This document shows, in pieces, positions 8,725 through 16,841 of a stretch of 54,812 nt of DNA (its first letter is position 1; every line of letters starts with the position of its first letter). The stretch is from assembly GCA_005885515.1 (NCBI GenBank), contig VAWK01000048.1, positions 38,534-93,345 of the forward strand, written 5' to 3'. The translations under genes and the position numbers were made by a program. Source of the stretch: Actinomycetota bacterium. GTDB lineage: Bacteria; Actinomycetota; Thermoleophilia; Solirubrobacterales; Solirubrobacteraceae. The notes beneath the pieces are model-generated. The model was not told where the DNA came from and did no database searches. It saw only the letters and a list, made by a program, of their open reading frames with translations.

Positions 8725-9144
8725 CTACGTGCCGCTGCATGTCAAACGAAGGACCTCTTGCTGGATCCCAGCATCGAGCGCTACGAGCGACTCCATGAGC
8801 CCGCTTGCACGCACGAGGATCCTGCCGCGCGGCTGCTCGTCGCATGTGTCGCAGGCAAGCGCGTCCATTTCTTCAACTATCACCCCGGCGAGGTTTCTGG
8901 CTACTGCCTCCGCGATCTCTGCCGGGACATCGACCACCGCGTGACCCGCCACTAGCTGTTCGTCGAGCGTCGTCGCCAGGACCATCTGTCGCTCCCACCA
9001 CTCTGGAGTGAACCCGTTGACGTGCTGCGTGGATTCCTCTCGGTTCTCCTTCTCGAACTGGATCACCCAGGCACAGCCGTCGAGCAACGCGTCACGCACG
9101 ACGGGCGAGTTGACCTCCAGCTTGACCACCCCATTTTGGAGCAT
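8725..9144 (-). CDS. Hypothetical protein, 139 aa
   Basis: I do not recognise the family. The gene looks real: it has a perfect AGAGGAGGTG ribosome site 5-6 bases before the ATG at 9144 and a balanced amino-acid composition. The protein is acidic and soluble. Notable segments are CAWVIQFEKENREE, HVNGFTPEWWERQMVLATTLDEQL and LACDTCDEQP, where two Cys are three apart. No signal peptide or membrane segment is seen. It sits between two gene-poor stretches with no partner gene. Confidence 0.65.
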   Translation of the reverse strand: MLQNGVVKLEVNSPVVRDALLDGCAWVIQFEKENREESTQHVNGFTPEWWERQMVLATTLDEQLVAGHAVVDVPAEIAEAVARNLAGVIVEEMDALACDTCDEQPRGRILVRASGLMESLVALDAGIQQEVLRLTCSGT

Positions 9145-9482
9145 GTGGCACCTCCTCTGAGCGCGATCACTTCACTCTTTGTTAAGAGCCAGCCGTTCAG
9201 CGGACCGGAGCCAATGGCGGCCAGCGTGTGACCGGCGAGCTCGCTCCGCACTCTGAGGCGCAATCCCAAACGCAGCCGATGGCCACGCGCGTGGAATCGC
9301 TGTGCACGCGACGCTAGCACTCGCGAGCGACGCACGCAACACCTTGCATCCCCGGCCATCCTCCGATCCCCAATTGTCCCTTCCGTCGGCGAGCGAGGTG
9401 CTCGGGTGCTCATCCAACCCCGAGCCTGCGGCCACGCTCGCAATAACGCGAAGGCAATAAGGCATCTGCCCGTGCACGTTTC
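9145..9482. other. Gene-poor stretch upstream of the 139-aa hypothetical gene
   Basis: About 340 bases without a believable gene. The part next to 9144 must contain the promoter of the hypothetical gene, but I cannot pick a confident -35/-10 pair. Confidence 0.45.
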
Positions 9483-9498
9483 CTAGGCGAGCCGCTCC

Positions 9499-9893
9499 TC
9501 ACAGAGGTGGTATCCAACGTCCTCCAAGCAGCATTCCCTCCTCGCCGGTGTGGTGCTCGGGGAGGGGGCGCTCGTGCGCGCCGTATGCGTGCAGCTCGAC
9601 GATGCCGTCCGGGCCGGGAGCGCATCGATTTTCAGCCAGTCCTTGAGTTCGTACGTCGCCTCCATCTCCGCGATCCAGACGTCATCCTGGTGCCACTGGG
9701 CCGTGACTCGGTGCGTTGTCGAGCGCAGCGTCGCAACGAAGTCCGTGAGCAGCTCCCGCACTGCGGCGGCTCCCTTGACGCGGCGGCCATCAACCACGAG
9801 CAGTCGGCAATCAGGCGCGACCAGCGCCATCGCCGCCTCCACATCGCGCTTGTCGATAGCTCCGAGCAGCTGCACGATCGGCGACTCGCTCAC
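9499..9893 (-). pseudogene. NTF2/SnoaL-like protein with an apparent one-base frameshift
   Basis: The N-terminal part (MSESPIVQLLGAIDKRDVEAAMALVAPDCRLLV) is a clear NTF2/SnoaL-like domain start. Near 9609-9619 (a CCGGGCCGGG run on the plus strand) the frame turns into Ser/Thr-rich nonsense. Reading on with one base added gives a natural ending: DGIVELHAYGAHERPLP, then GMLLGGRWIPPL and a TGA at 9499-9501. This is the usual final strand of the fold. So either the gene carries a one-base deletion or the sequence has an error. Function beyond a small-molecule-binding or isomerase-like fold is unknown. Confidence 0.75.
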
Positions 9894-9941
9894 GGCACGC
9901 GATCTTAGTGGGCTGCTCCCGAAGCGCTGCCAGCATGTCCG

Positions 9942-12296
9942 TCACGGCGTCGGTTGCCGCCGCTGCGGCGCCCGACCCGGCGGCTGGCTAGGGGTATCGC
10001 GTGTGGGGGGAGCGGGAATCGAGCGGCTCAGCGGTGCATGTGCCTTAACGGTCACGCTCTCGCCGTGATGGACGATCTCGAGTGAGCTGCCTTCAAGCAG
10101 GGAGTACGTCGCCCGCTCGGGAGAGACCTCGACGAGCAGCCTTCGCCCGCGAAAGCAAAGGCGGAACTTGATCCCGGCGAGCGCCTGCGGTAGGCGTGGG
10201 GCGAAGCTCAGGATCCCATCGTGGTCGCGCATCCCGCCAAACCCGGCCACGGCGCCGAGCCACGTGCCCGCGAGCGACGCGATGTGCAGGCCGTCACGCG
10301 TGTTGTGCTGGAGATCGTCGAGGTCGATCAGCGCGGCCTCGGAGAGGTAGTCATACGCTAGCTCGAGGTGCCCGACCTCGGCGGCGACGACCGCCTGCGT
10401 GGACGCCGACAGCGAGGAGTCGCGCACGGTCAGCCTCTCGTAGTAGGCGAAGTCTCGCGCCTTCTCCTCATCGCTGAAGGCGTCGCCGCGCCGGTGCAGG
10501 GCAAGCACGAGATCGGCCTGCTTGACGACTTGCTTGCGGTATAGGTCGAAGTAGGGGAAGTGCAGCAGCAGCGGATACTGCTCCGGAGCGGTGGCGTCGA
10601 AGTCCCACACCTCGTGCTCGGTGAACGCCTCGGCCTGAGGGTGCACTCCGAGCTCGGCGTCGTAGGGAACAAACATCGCCTGAGCGGCATCCCGCCACGC
10701 CGCTGCCTCCTCGGCGTCGACACCGAGCTCACTTGCGCGGTGCTGGTGGCGTTCGATCGCGTCGAACGCCGCGCGCAGGTTCCGCTCGGCCATCAGGTTG
10801 GTGTAGAGGTTGTTGTCGGCGATCGCGCTGTACTCATCCGGCCCGGTCACGCCATCGATGCGGAAGCGTCCGGCCGCGTCGTGGTGTCCCAACGAGCGCC
10901 ACAGCCGCGCGGTCTCGACGAGCAGCTCGAGGCCAGCACCGCTCGAGAACGCCTCCTCGTCGCTGGCCCCCTGATACCGGACGACCGCGTCGGCGATGTC
11001 GGCGTTGACGTGGAACGCCGCGATTCCCGCGGGCCAGTAGCCCGAGCACTCCTGTCCACGGATCGTCCGCCACGGGAACGCGGCGCCCTCCAGCTCGAGC
11101 GCGGCGGCGCGCTCCTTGGCGAGGTCGAGCGTCAGATGGCGCCACCGCAGGGCATCGCAAGCGGCGTGCGGAGCGGTGTACGTCAGCACGGGCAGGACGA
11201 ACGCCTCGGTGTCCCAGAACGCGTGTCCGTCGTAGCCTGGTCCCGTCAGGCCCTTGGCCGCGATCGCCCGCTGCTCCGCCCGTGCGCCGGCTTGGATCGT
11301 GTGGAACAGGCAGAAGCGAACTGCCAGCTGCAGCTCGGCGTCACCATCGATCTCGACGTCGGCGCGATCCCAGAACTCTTCGAGGTAGGAGCGCTGGTCG
11401 GCACACAGGCCCTCCCAACCGGAGTGTCGCGCCTCCGCCAGCGCCGCAGAGACCTGGTCGAGGATCGCCGGGGGCGAGCGTTGACTCGACCATCCGTAGC
11501 TGACGAACTTGACAACACGAAGGGGTTCTCCGGGCACGAGATCCGCGGTCACCAACAGGCGCGCAAGGTGTTCGAAGCTTTCCGCGTTAGACGTCGTGCC
11601 CGGCGGCCCCTCGATCACGTGATCCATAGCGGCGGCGATCGTCAGCCGACTCGCGCGGGTCGAGTGCTCGAGCACCGCGCGCGTGTCGCTATCGCGGAAG
11701 AACTCCGAGCGCAAAGGCGACTCGAGTGCCGCCGCAGCGCGCGGGTCATCCTCGGTGACGGGTAGCTTCTCGTTCGCCACGAGCTCGGACTGGACGACCA
11801 CGGGCGTCTCGCCGTCGAGCGCCTCGACCTCGTAGAGGATCGCCGCGACCGCGCGCTGCGTAAACGAAACCAGGCGCGTCGAGGCGATTCGCACAGAGCG
11901 CCCCGTCGGCGAGACCCACTCGAGCGTGCGACGCAACACCCCGGCGCGAAGGTCGAGCACCCGCTCGTGGCGGCGCAACTCCCCATAGCGAATGTCAAAC
12001 GGCTCGTCCTCTACGAGCAGGCGGATGATCTTGCCGTTTGTCACGTTGATGAGCGCCTGGCCGGCCTCGGGATTGCCATAGCCGGGCTCGGCGTAAGGGA
12101 GAGGGCGCACCTCGTGGAAGCCGGCCAGGTAGGTGCCCGGCAGACCGCTTGGCTCACCCTCGTCGAGGTTCCCGCGCAGGCCGATGTGCCCGTTGGCGAG
12201 CGCAAACACCGACTCTGTCTGCGCGAGCTTGCCGAGGTCGAGCTCGGTCTCGCGAACCGACCATGGCTCGACCGCAAACGCTGGATGCTTGATCAT
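9942..12296 (-). CDS. Glycoside hydrolase family 65 disaccharide phosphorylase
   Basis: A 784-residue GH65 protein, the family of trehalose, maltose and kojibiose phosphorylases, which split an alpha-glucosyl disaccharide with phosphate to give beta-glucose 1-phosphate. Visible marks are the N-terminal domain, HAFWDTE at 358-364, the general acid E488 in VTGPDEYS, and the phosphate-site motifs KQADLVLAL and RDSSLSAS. The KQAD and SSLS motifs favour a phosphorylase over a hydrolase. Its ATG overlaps the TGA of a beta-phosphoglucomutase gene, the classical partner. The disaccharide is not determinable here. The last 30 or so residues are a Pro/Arg-rich tail. Confidence 0.88.
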   Translation of the reverse strand: MIKHPAFAVEPWSVRETELDLGKLAQTESVFALANGHIGLRGNLDEGEPSGLPGTYLAGFHEVRPLPYAEPGYGNPEAGQALINVTNGKIIRLLVEDEPFDIRYGELRRHERVLDLRAGVLRRTLEWVSPTGRSVRIASTRLVSFTQRAVAAILYEVEALDGETPVVVQSELVANEKLPVTEDDPRAAAALESPLRSEFFRDSDTRAVLEHSTRASRLTIAAAMDHVIEGPPGTTSNAESFEHLARLLVTADLVPGEPLRVVKFVSYGWSSQRSPPAILDQVSAALAEARHSGWEGLCADQRSYLEEFWDRADVEIDGDAELQLAVRFCLFHTIQAGARAEQRAIAAKGLTGPGYDGHAFWDTEAFVLPVLTYTAPHAACDALRWRHLTLDLAKERAAALELEGAAFPWRTIRGQECSGYWPAGIAAFHVNADIADAVVRYQGASDEEAFSSGAGLELLVETARLWRSLGHHDAAGRFRIDGVTGPDEYSAIADNNLYTNLMAERNLRAAFDAIERHQHRASELGVDAEEAAAWRDAAQAMFVPYDAELGVHPQAEAFTEHEVWDFDATAPEQYPLLLHFPYFDLYRKQVVKQADLVLALHRRGDAFSDEEKARDFAYYERLTVRDSSLSASTQAVVAAEVGHLELAYDYLSEAALIDLDDLQHNTRDGLHIASLAGTWLGAVAGFGGMRDHDGILSFAPRLPQALAGIKFRLCFRGRRLLVEVSPERATYSLLEGSSLEIVHHGESVTVKAHAPLSRSIPAPPTRDTPSQPPGRAPQRRQPTP

Positions 12297-13042
12297 GAAG
12301 CTTCCAGCAGGTCGGCCAGATCAGAGACGACTACGTCGGCGCCATGAGTTCGGAGCGCCTCGGCCTGGCCGACGCGATCAACGCCGACCACCAAGCCAAA
12401 GCGACCAGCGCGTCCCGCCTCGACCCCCGCGAGCGCGTCCTCGAACACAGCGGCCTGCGCGGGTCGCACGGCGAGCGCTCGCGCACCCGCGAGAAACGTG
12501 TCAGGGGCTGGCTTCCCATGCAGATGATCGCGCTCGGCGACGACGCCGTCGATGATCTCTTCGAATAGGTCCTGGATACCGGCGCCGATGAGAACGTCGC
12601 GGCAATTGGTACTCGAGGAGACGACGGCGCGGCGCAACCCCGCGCCGCGCGCGGCGTTCACGTAGCGAACCGAGCCCTCATAGGACTCCACGCCCTGCGC
12701 GCGGATCAGCTTCAGCACGATTTCATTCTTGAGATTGCCGAGTCCGTGGACCGTCTCGGCGCCGGGCGGGTCATCGGGGCTGCCCTCGGGAAGCTCGATG
12801 CCGCGCGCAGCGAGAAACGCGCGCACGCCGTCGTAGCGCGGCTTGCCGTCGACGTACCGGTCGTAGTCGCGTATTGGATCGAACAGGACGACTGCCTCGT
12901 CTGTCCGCGTAGCGCGCTGGCGCAGGTAGCCGTCGAACATCTGCTTCCAGGCCTCGGAATGTACCTTGGCCGTCTGGGTCAGCACTCCGTCGAGGTCGAA
13001 CAGGCACGCGGTGACAGCGGCGGGTAAACCGAGCACGTCCAC
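12293..13042 (-). CDS. pgmB: HAD-family beta-phosphoglucomutase
   Basis: A 249-residue HAD phosphatase-fold protein. The nucleophile motif is [11 protein letters not shown] (D16 and D18). VVSSSTNC supplies the motif II Ser, and GKPAPDTF and [11 protein letters not shown] supply the Lys and acidic motif IV. This set fits beta-phosphoglucomutase, which converts beta-glucose 1-phosphate to glucose 6-phosphate. The translational overlap with the GH65 phosphorylase supports the call: phosphorylase product feeds mutase. The start is GTG 13040-13042 with no good ribosome site. A hairpin lies 12 bases upstream. Confidence 0.87.
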   Translation of the reverse strand: MDVLGLPAAVTACLFDLDGVLTQTAKVHSEAWKQMFDGYLRQRATRTDEAVVLFDPIRDYDRYVDGKPRYDGVRAFLAARGIELPEGSPDDPPGAETVHGLGNLKNEIVLKLIRAQGVESYEGSVRYVNAARGAGLRRAVVSSSTNCRDVLIGAGIQDLFEEIIDGVVAERDHLHGKPAPDTFLAGARALAVRPAQAAVFEDALAGVEAGRAGRFGLVVGVDRVGQAEALRTHGADVVVSDLADLLEAS

Positions 13043-13053
13043 GAGCTAACCAG

Positions 13054-13074
13054 GTTGGCGCTTCGCGCGCCAAC
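13054..13074. other. Hairpin upstream of the phosphoglucomutase gene
   Basis: GTTGGCGC, a five-base loop (TTCGC), then GCGCCAAC. An 8-bp perfect stem close to the GTG start on the minus strand. It could be a terminator remnant or a 5' leader structure. No T-tract follows in either direction. Confidence 0.4.
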
Positions 13075-13126
13075 TAGCGGGCTTGGGCACGCAGCAGCGA
13101 GCCGAGGGCCACGTGCAGGCATCTTA

Positions 13127-13172
13127 GAAATGGCGAGACCCGGAATCGAACCGGGGACACCACGATTTTCAG
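13127..13172 (-). repeat. Truncated tRNA-Phe copy (att-like direct repeat, left)
   Basis: These 46 bases are identical to 14162-14207, which cover the anticodon loop through the 3' end of the complete tRNA-Phe gene plus four downstream bases. Beyond 13172 the match ends abruptly and no 5' half exists, so this copy cannot make a tRNA. Partial tRNA duplication of this kind is the normal scar of tyrosine-integrase insertion at a tRNA 3' end. Confidence 0.8.
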
Positions 13173-13263
13173 CTGGCGAAGAGAACCCGCAGCGTACCGG
13201 CGGGGGTCGCCGGTATCAGTTCGAGCGCATATGTCACTCTGCGTCGCCTCCCGTTGCAGCGGC

Positions 13264-13413
13264 TCATGACTCAACACTCGAGTAGATGTATGCGGCCGCG
13301 AGCGTGCGCCACGGCCGAAAGCGCTCCTCGGCGACGAAGGGGAGGACGCTCATGCGCTCTCGGATCGCGTCCATGTTCTCGCCGTCCTGGGGGCGCCTCC
13401 GTCCGCAATGGCC
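13264..13413 (-). pseudogene. Coding remnant ending in an AlkA-like tail
   Basis: A short open stretch with normal composition ends at TGA 13264-13266. Its last residues include ENMDAIRERMSVLPFVAEE and then RFRPWRTLAAAYIYSSVES. The RPWRTLAA pattern resembles the C-terminal helix of AlkA-type HhH-GPD 3-methyladenine glycosylases (WRPWRSYAAxHLW). No start or upstream domain is present, so this is at most a decayed 3' end. The 5' limit given is approximate. The resemblance is weak but fits the neighbouring tag gene. Confidence 0.3.
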
Positions 13414-13528
13414 GCCACCCGCGGTCGGGCTTGCGTCGGGTCTCTGTGCCGCTCAAAGCAGCGCTCCTAACCACAACGGCAGATCGTCCTGAGTACGCAA
13501 GACAACTCCGGGCGTAGGCTTGCACCAC

Positions 13529-14098
13529 ATGCCGCGCCGCTGTGAATGGGCAGATGGAGGCGACCCCCTCAATGTCGCGTATCACGACGAAGAGTGGGGC
13601 GTTCCGTCACACGACGATCGCCACCTATTCGAACTACTGACACTAGAGGGGGCGCAGGCGGGGCTCTCGTGGGCCACGATCCTGCGTAAACGGGAGGGTT
13701 ATCGGTCTGCGTTCGAGCAATTCGATCCGGACCGGGTGGCGGGCTTCAACCGACGCAAGATCGAAGGTTTGTTGAGGGATCCGAGCATTGTTCGCAACCG
13801 GCTCAAGATCGAGTCCGCGGTGAACAACGCTCAGCGCATGCTCGAGGTGCAAGCAGAGTTCGGGACCTTCGACACCTACATCTGGAGGTTCGTCGGCGCC
13901 GCCCCCATCGTCGGCCGCTGGCGCACACTGAATGATCTGCCGTCGGAGACTAAGGAGTCGAACGCGATGAGCAAGGACCTCAAGGGGAGAGGCTTTCGGT
14001 TCATCGGACCGACGGTCTGCTACGCGTACATGCAGGCGGCGGGGCTCGTGAACGACCACGTCACGACCTGCTTCCGGTATCGCGAGCTGGCGCCTTGA
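13529..14098 (+). CDS. tag: DNA-3-methyladenine glycosylase I
   Basis: A 189-residue Tag protein that excises 3-methyladenine from alkylated DNA. The structural zinc ligands are C5 (RRCEW), H19 (AYHDEEWG), H177 (VNDHVTTC) and C181. The substrate-pocket segments FELLTLEGAQAGLSWATIL and GRGFRFIGPTVCYAYMQAAG are well conserved. I start at ATG 13529, since family members begin just before the first zinc Cys. A TTG three codons upstream is also open. The gene lies inside the 1-kb segment bounded by the tRNA-Phe repeats, so it may be an acquired cargo gene. Confidence 0.93.
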   Translation: MPRRCEWADGGDPLNVAYHDEEWGVPSHDDRHLFELLTLEGAQAGLSWATILRKREGYRSAFEQFDPDRVAGFNRRKIEGLLRDPSIVRNRLKIESAVNNAQRMLEVQAEFGTFDTYIWRFVGAAPIVGRWRTLNDLPSETKESNAMSKDLKGRGFRFIGPTVCYAYMQAAGLVNDHVTTCFRYRELAP

Positions 14099-14161
14099 GC
14101 TGGGTGGGGGCCGACACAGCCGCACGCAGCGGCCGAACGCTCAGCCCGTTGCAGGATTCTT

Positions 14162-14207
14162 GAAATGGCGAGACCCGGAATCGAACCGGGGACACCACGA
14201 TTTTCAG
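14162..14207 (-). repeat. Right copy of the 46-bp tRNA-Phe direct repeat
   Basis: Identical to 13127-13172. It overlaps the 3' half of the intact tRNA-Phe gene and four bases past it. Together the copies bracket about 1.03 kb. Confidence 0.8.
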
Positions 14208-14238
14208 TCGTGTGCTCTACCAACTGAGCTATCTCGCC
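14166..14238 (-). tRNA. tRNA-Phe (anticodon GAA)
   Basis: A 73-base complete cloverleaf on the minus strand. The acceptor stem GGCGAGA pairs with TCTCGCC and the discriminator is A. The D-arm is AGCTCAGTTGGTAGAGC. The anticodon stem CACGA/TCGTG encloses loop CTGAAAA, giving anticodon GAA, and the T-arm is CCGGTTCGAATCCGG. CCA is not encoded. It is the likely integration target for the segment to its 3' side. Confidence 0.96.
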
Positions 14239-14458
14239 AAAATCCCTGCAAACGGCACGGTGCCGCGGCGAGGGCAGTTTTCTCGCCATAGGCCCACCTG
14301 TGGGCCCACCCTGTCGCCCGTCGCGGTTGGGCACAGCCGCTCTCGGTAGGGACATATGGCGTCTACCTTACCCGCTCGGAATTGCTCGTAGAGCGACACC
14401 GGTGAGGCGCCCTGCAATTCGGACCTACCGCACCGATTGCTCGTCGGCGCAGCGGCGC

Positions 14459-15661
14459 TCAGCCCCGCACGAGGCGATACACGGGTCCATCGAGCGAGGC
14501 GATGTAGATGTGCCCGAGTGCGTCTTCGCCGAAGGAGGAGGTGGCGCTCACGTTCAGTCCGGTTGGCCGGAGACCGCTGGCGTGTCCGCGCGTCAGCTTC
14601 ACCGACTCGATCTGCGCGCGGCAGTTGTCGCCGAACAGGTAGCGGCCGTACAGTCCCTGCAGGGACCGGTCGCGCACGACGTAGCCGCCGATGATCGCGC
14701 AGTAGCCGCTGCTGTGCTGTGCGATGAGCACCGGGGATATGGAGTGCGGCGCGCTGCCGGCCTTGTAGCGACGCCGCCCCTCAAAGATGCTCCAGCCATA
14801 GTTGGCGCCCGCGCCCGAACCCGCCGCGGCGAAGTCGATCTCCTCCTGAAGATCCTGCCCGACGTCACCGATGATCAAATCGCCGGTAGCGCGATCGAAG
14901 GAGAAGCGCCACGGGTTGCGCAGCCCAAAGGCCCAAATCTCGCGCCGCTTGCCCGCCTTGCCCGCGAACGGGTTAGTGACTGGGACCGTGTAGGTGCCGT
15001 TCAGCGAGGGGCGGATACGAAGCAGCTTGCCGAGCAGCACGTTCGTGTTTTGCCCGTTGTTCTCGGGATCGCCCTCACTGCCGCCGTCGCCAACGCCTAT
15101 GTACAGGTCACCGTCTCGCCCGAACGCGAGCTGTCCCCCATTGTGGTTGGTGTAGCGGTGGTGATCGATCGTCAGCAGAACGCGTGCGCTCGCGGGATCG
15201 GCGCGATTCGGGTTGCCCGCCGAGCGCCGGTACTGAAGGATCCTGATGTTGTTGCTCGCGGTCGTGTAATACACGTAGAACAAGCCGCTGCTGGCATAGT
15301 CGGGTGAGAACGCGAGCCCGAGCAGACCCTGCTCCCCGTCCGCAGACTTGACCAACCTGGTGATGTCGAGGAACGGGCGAGTCTGCGGGCGTCCGTTGAG
15401 CACGAGCCTCACCGTGCCGGCGCGCTCGACAATGAAGATGCGCCCGGGGTCGGCTGGCGCGCCCGCGACATAAACCGGTTCGCGGAAACTGCCAATCTGC
15501 GCCAACCGAACCCTCGCTACTCCCGAGCGCGCCGAAGCGTCGTGGCGCGTTGAGGCGCGGGAGGAAACGGTGTCGCGTGCGGCCATACCCGCCCCACACC
15601 CCGCAAGCCACGCGCTCATGCCAAGGGCAAGGATGCGCGCGGCTCCCGTCACGCGCGGCAT
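14459..15661 (-). CDS. PQQ-type glucose/sorbosone dehydrogenase-like lipoprotein
   Basis: A 400-residue exported protein. I start at MPRVTG because it gives a clean lipoprotein signal (ILALGMSAWLAGC, lipobox LAGC). The mature part is a six-bladed beta-propeller of the GSDH/Hedgehog-interacting type: GSFREPVYVAGAPADPGRIFIVE, EQGLLGLAFSPDY, then HNGGQLAFGRDGDLYIGVGDGG with the family active-site HNGG, and IWAFGLRNPWRFSFD. It probably oxidises an aldose using PQQ outside the membrane, though many relatives are uncharacterised. It is a single gene convergent with the tRNA-side segment. Confidence 0.85.
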   Translation of the reverse strand: MPRVTGAARILALGMSAWLAGCGAGMAARDTVSSRASTRHDASARSGVARVRLAQIGSFREPVYVAGAPADPGRIFIVERAGTVRLVLNGRPQTRPFLDITRLVKSADGEQGLLGLAFSPDYASSGLFYVYYTTASNNIRILQYRRSAGNPNRADPASARVLLTIDHHRYTNHNGGQLAFGRDGDLYIGVGDGGSEGDPENNGQNTNVLLGKLLRIRPSLNGTYTVPVTNPFAGKAGKRREIWAFGLRNPWRFSFDRATGDLIIGDVGQDLQEEIDFAAAGSGAGANYGWSIFEGRRRYKAGSAPHSISPVLIAQHSSGYCAIIGGYVVRDRSLQGLYGRYLFGDNCRAQIESVKLTRGHASGLRPTGLNVSATSSFGEDALGHIYIASLDGPVYRLVRG

Positions 15662-15680
15662 CGTCGCACGATCACGCGCG

Positions 15681-15734
15681 GGGGTGCGCCAGCACAATCG
15701 CACGGCGGGGGCGCGCCAGCGCAATCGCACGGCG
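15681..15734. repeat. Two tandem copies of a 27-bp unit
   Basis: Two adjacent 27-base units, starting GGGGTGCGCCAGCACAATCG and GGGGCGCGCCAGCGCAATCG, differ at only two positions. They lie just upstream of the PQQ-type dehydrogenase gene, between it and the ABM gene. No function is evident. Confidence 0.6.
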
Positions 15735-15784
15735 GCGCTGGGGCCGAGCGGCGGCGGGCCTTGAGACCGTCGGCACGACGCCGT

Positions 15785-16085
15785 CTATTCCACCTCGGTG
15801 ACGAGCTCGTAGGTCGAGGGCTGGAAGTCCTCGCAGTGACTCCGGACTCTTCCGATGCGCTCGCGGAACTCTGGGCAGCTCCTTCCAGGCGCTTTGTGCC
15901 TCGAGGCTCTCCCAGGGCGCGAAGCTCATGTAGTTGCTCGGGTGATCCAGGTCGCGGACCAGCCGAAACGTGCCGGACCCAGGCATGCTGCTCGCCCATG
16001 TCACGAACGCCGTCCACGCCCGAATGAATCCCTCCTCCTCGCCGCGCTTCACCACCCATGTGCCGCTTGTATATGTCTCGGTCAT
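15785..16085 (-). pseudogene. Antibiotic-biosynthesis-monooxygenase (ABM) domain protein, apparent one-base frameshift
   Basis: The ATG at 16083-16085 opens MTETYTSGTWVVKRGEEEGF, then SGTFRLVRDLDHPSNYMSFAPW and SLEAQSAWKELP, a clear ABM-superfamily dimeric alpha/beta-barrel. Around 15872-15875, a GGG run on the plus strand, the frame breaks. Removing one base restores EFRERIGRVRSHCEDFQP and YELVTEVE with a TAG at 15785-15787. That gives about 100 residues, normal for the family. Members include heme-degrading, quinone-forming and merely structural proteins, so function is open. It is either a recent frameshift or a base-call error. Confidence 0.75.
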
Positions 16086-16246
16086 GGTCGCCGAGTTTAG
16101 GGTCGCGGCCCCCCGGCGTCTACGAGCGCCGCGCGCCGTACGCCGAACTGGTTCGGCTGCCGGTGCGAGGATGCGCGATCCAACCGATCATTTTGAGCGC
16201 CGCCGCGAAGTCGTACAGGCAATCGCTACAGGAAAGGAGCACGACG

Positions 16247-16816
16247 ATGGGCAAGCTGGTGGTCACGGAGTTCGTCTCGCTGGATGGCGTGTTCGAGGAT
16301 CCGGGCGGCGCCGAGGGCTACGAGCACGGCGGCTGGACCTTCGAGTACGACCGCGGGCAAGACGGCGACAGCTTCAAGCTGGACGAGGTGATGGAGGCCG
16401 AGGTTCAGCTGCTGGGACGGGTGACCTACGAGGGCTTCGCCGCGGCCTGGCCATCGCGCGAGGGTCCGTTCGCGGACAAGCTCAACCGCGATCCGAAGTA
16501 CGTCGTCTCGACCACGCTCACCGAGCCCGAGTGGCAGAACACGAAGCTGATCTCCGGCCGGGTCAGCGAGGCGATCACGAAGCTCAAGCATGAGACCGAC
16601 GGCGTCATCCTGGTGGCGGGCAGTGGCACCCTGGTGCGGACGCTGCTCGAGGCGGACCTGGTCGATGAGCTGCGCCTGATGCTCTTCCCGACGATCCTCG
16701 GGCGCGGCCGGCGCCTGTTCCCCGATGGCATCGACAGGCTGAAGCTGAAGCTCGCCGAGAGCAGGACGGTCGGCTCGGACGGCGTCCAGATCCAGATCTA
16801 CACGCGAGCCGAGTAG
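16247..16816 (+). CDS. Dihydrofolate-reductase-like (RibD C-terminal domain) protein
   Basis: A 189-residue protein of the DHFR/RibD-C family of NADPH-dependent reductases. It starts GKLVVTEFVSLDGVFEDPGG, a hallmark N-terminus. LLGRVTYEGFAAAWP follows, then VVSTTL, VAGSGTLVRTLLEADLVDELRLMLFP and GRGRRLFPDG, the usual cofactor-binding and core strands. A perfect GGAAAGGAG ribosome site precedes ATG 16247. These short stand-alone members rarely act in folate or riboflavin synthesis, and the real substrate is unknown. It converges with the M23 peptidase gene 25 bases away. Confidence 0.9.
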   Translation: MGKLVVTEFVSLDGVFEDPGGAEGYEHGGWTFEYDRGQDGDSFKLDEVMEAEVQLLGRVTYEGFAAAWPSREGPFADKLNRDPKYVVSTTLTEPEWQNTKLISGRVSEAITKLKHETDGVILVAGSGTLVRTLLEADLVDELRLMLFPTILGRGRRLFPDGIDRLKLKLAESRTVGSDGVQIQIYTRAE

Positions 16817-16841
16817 GAGAGGAACGATGGACCAGCCGCGC

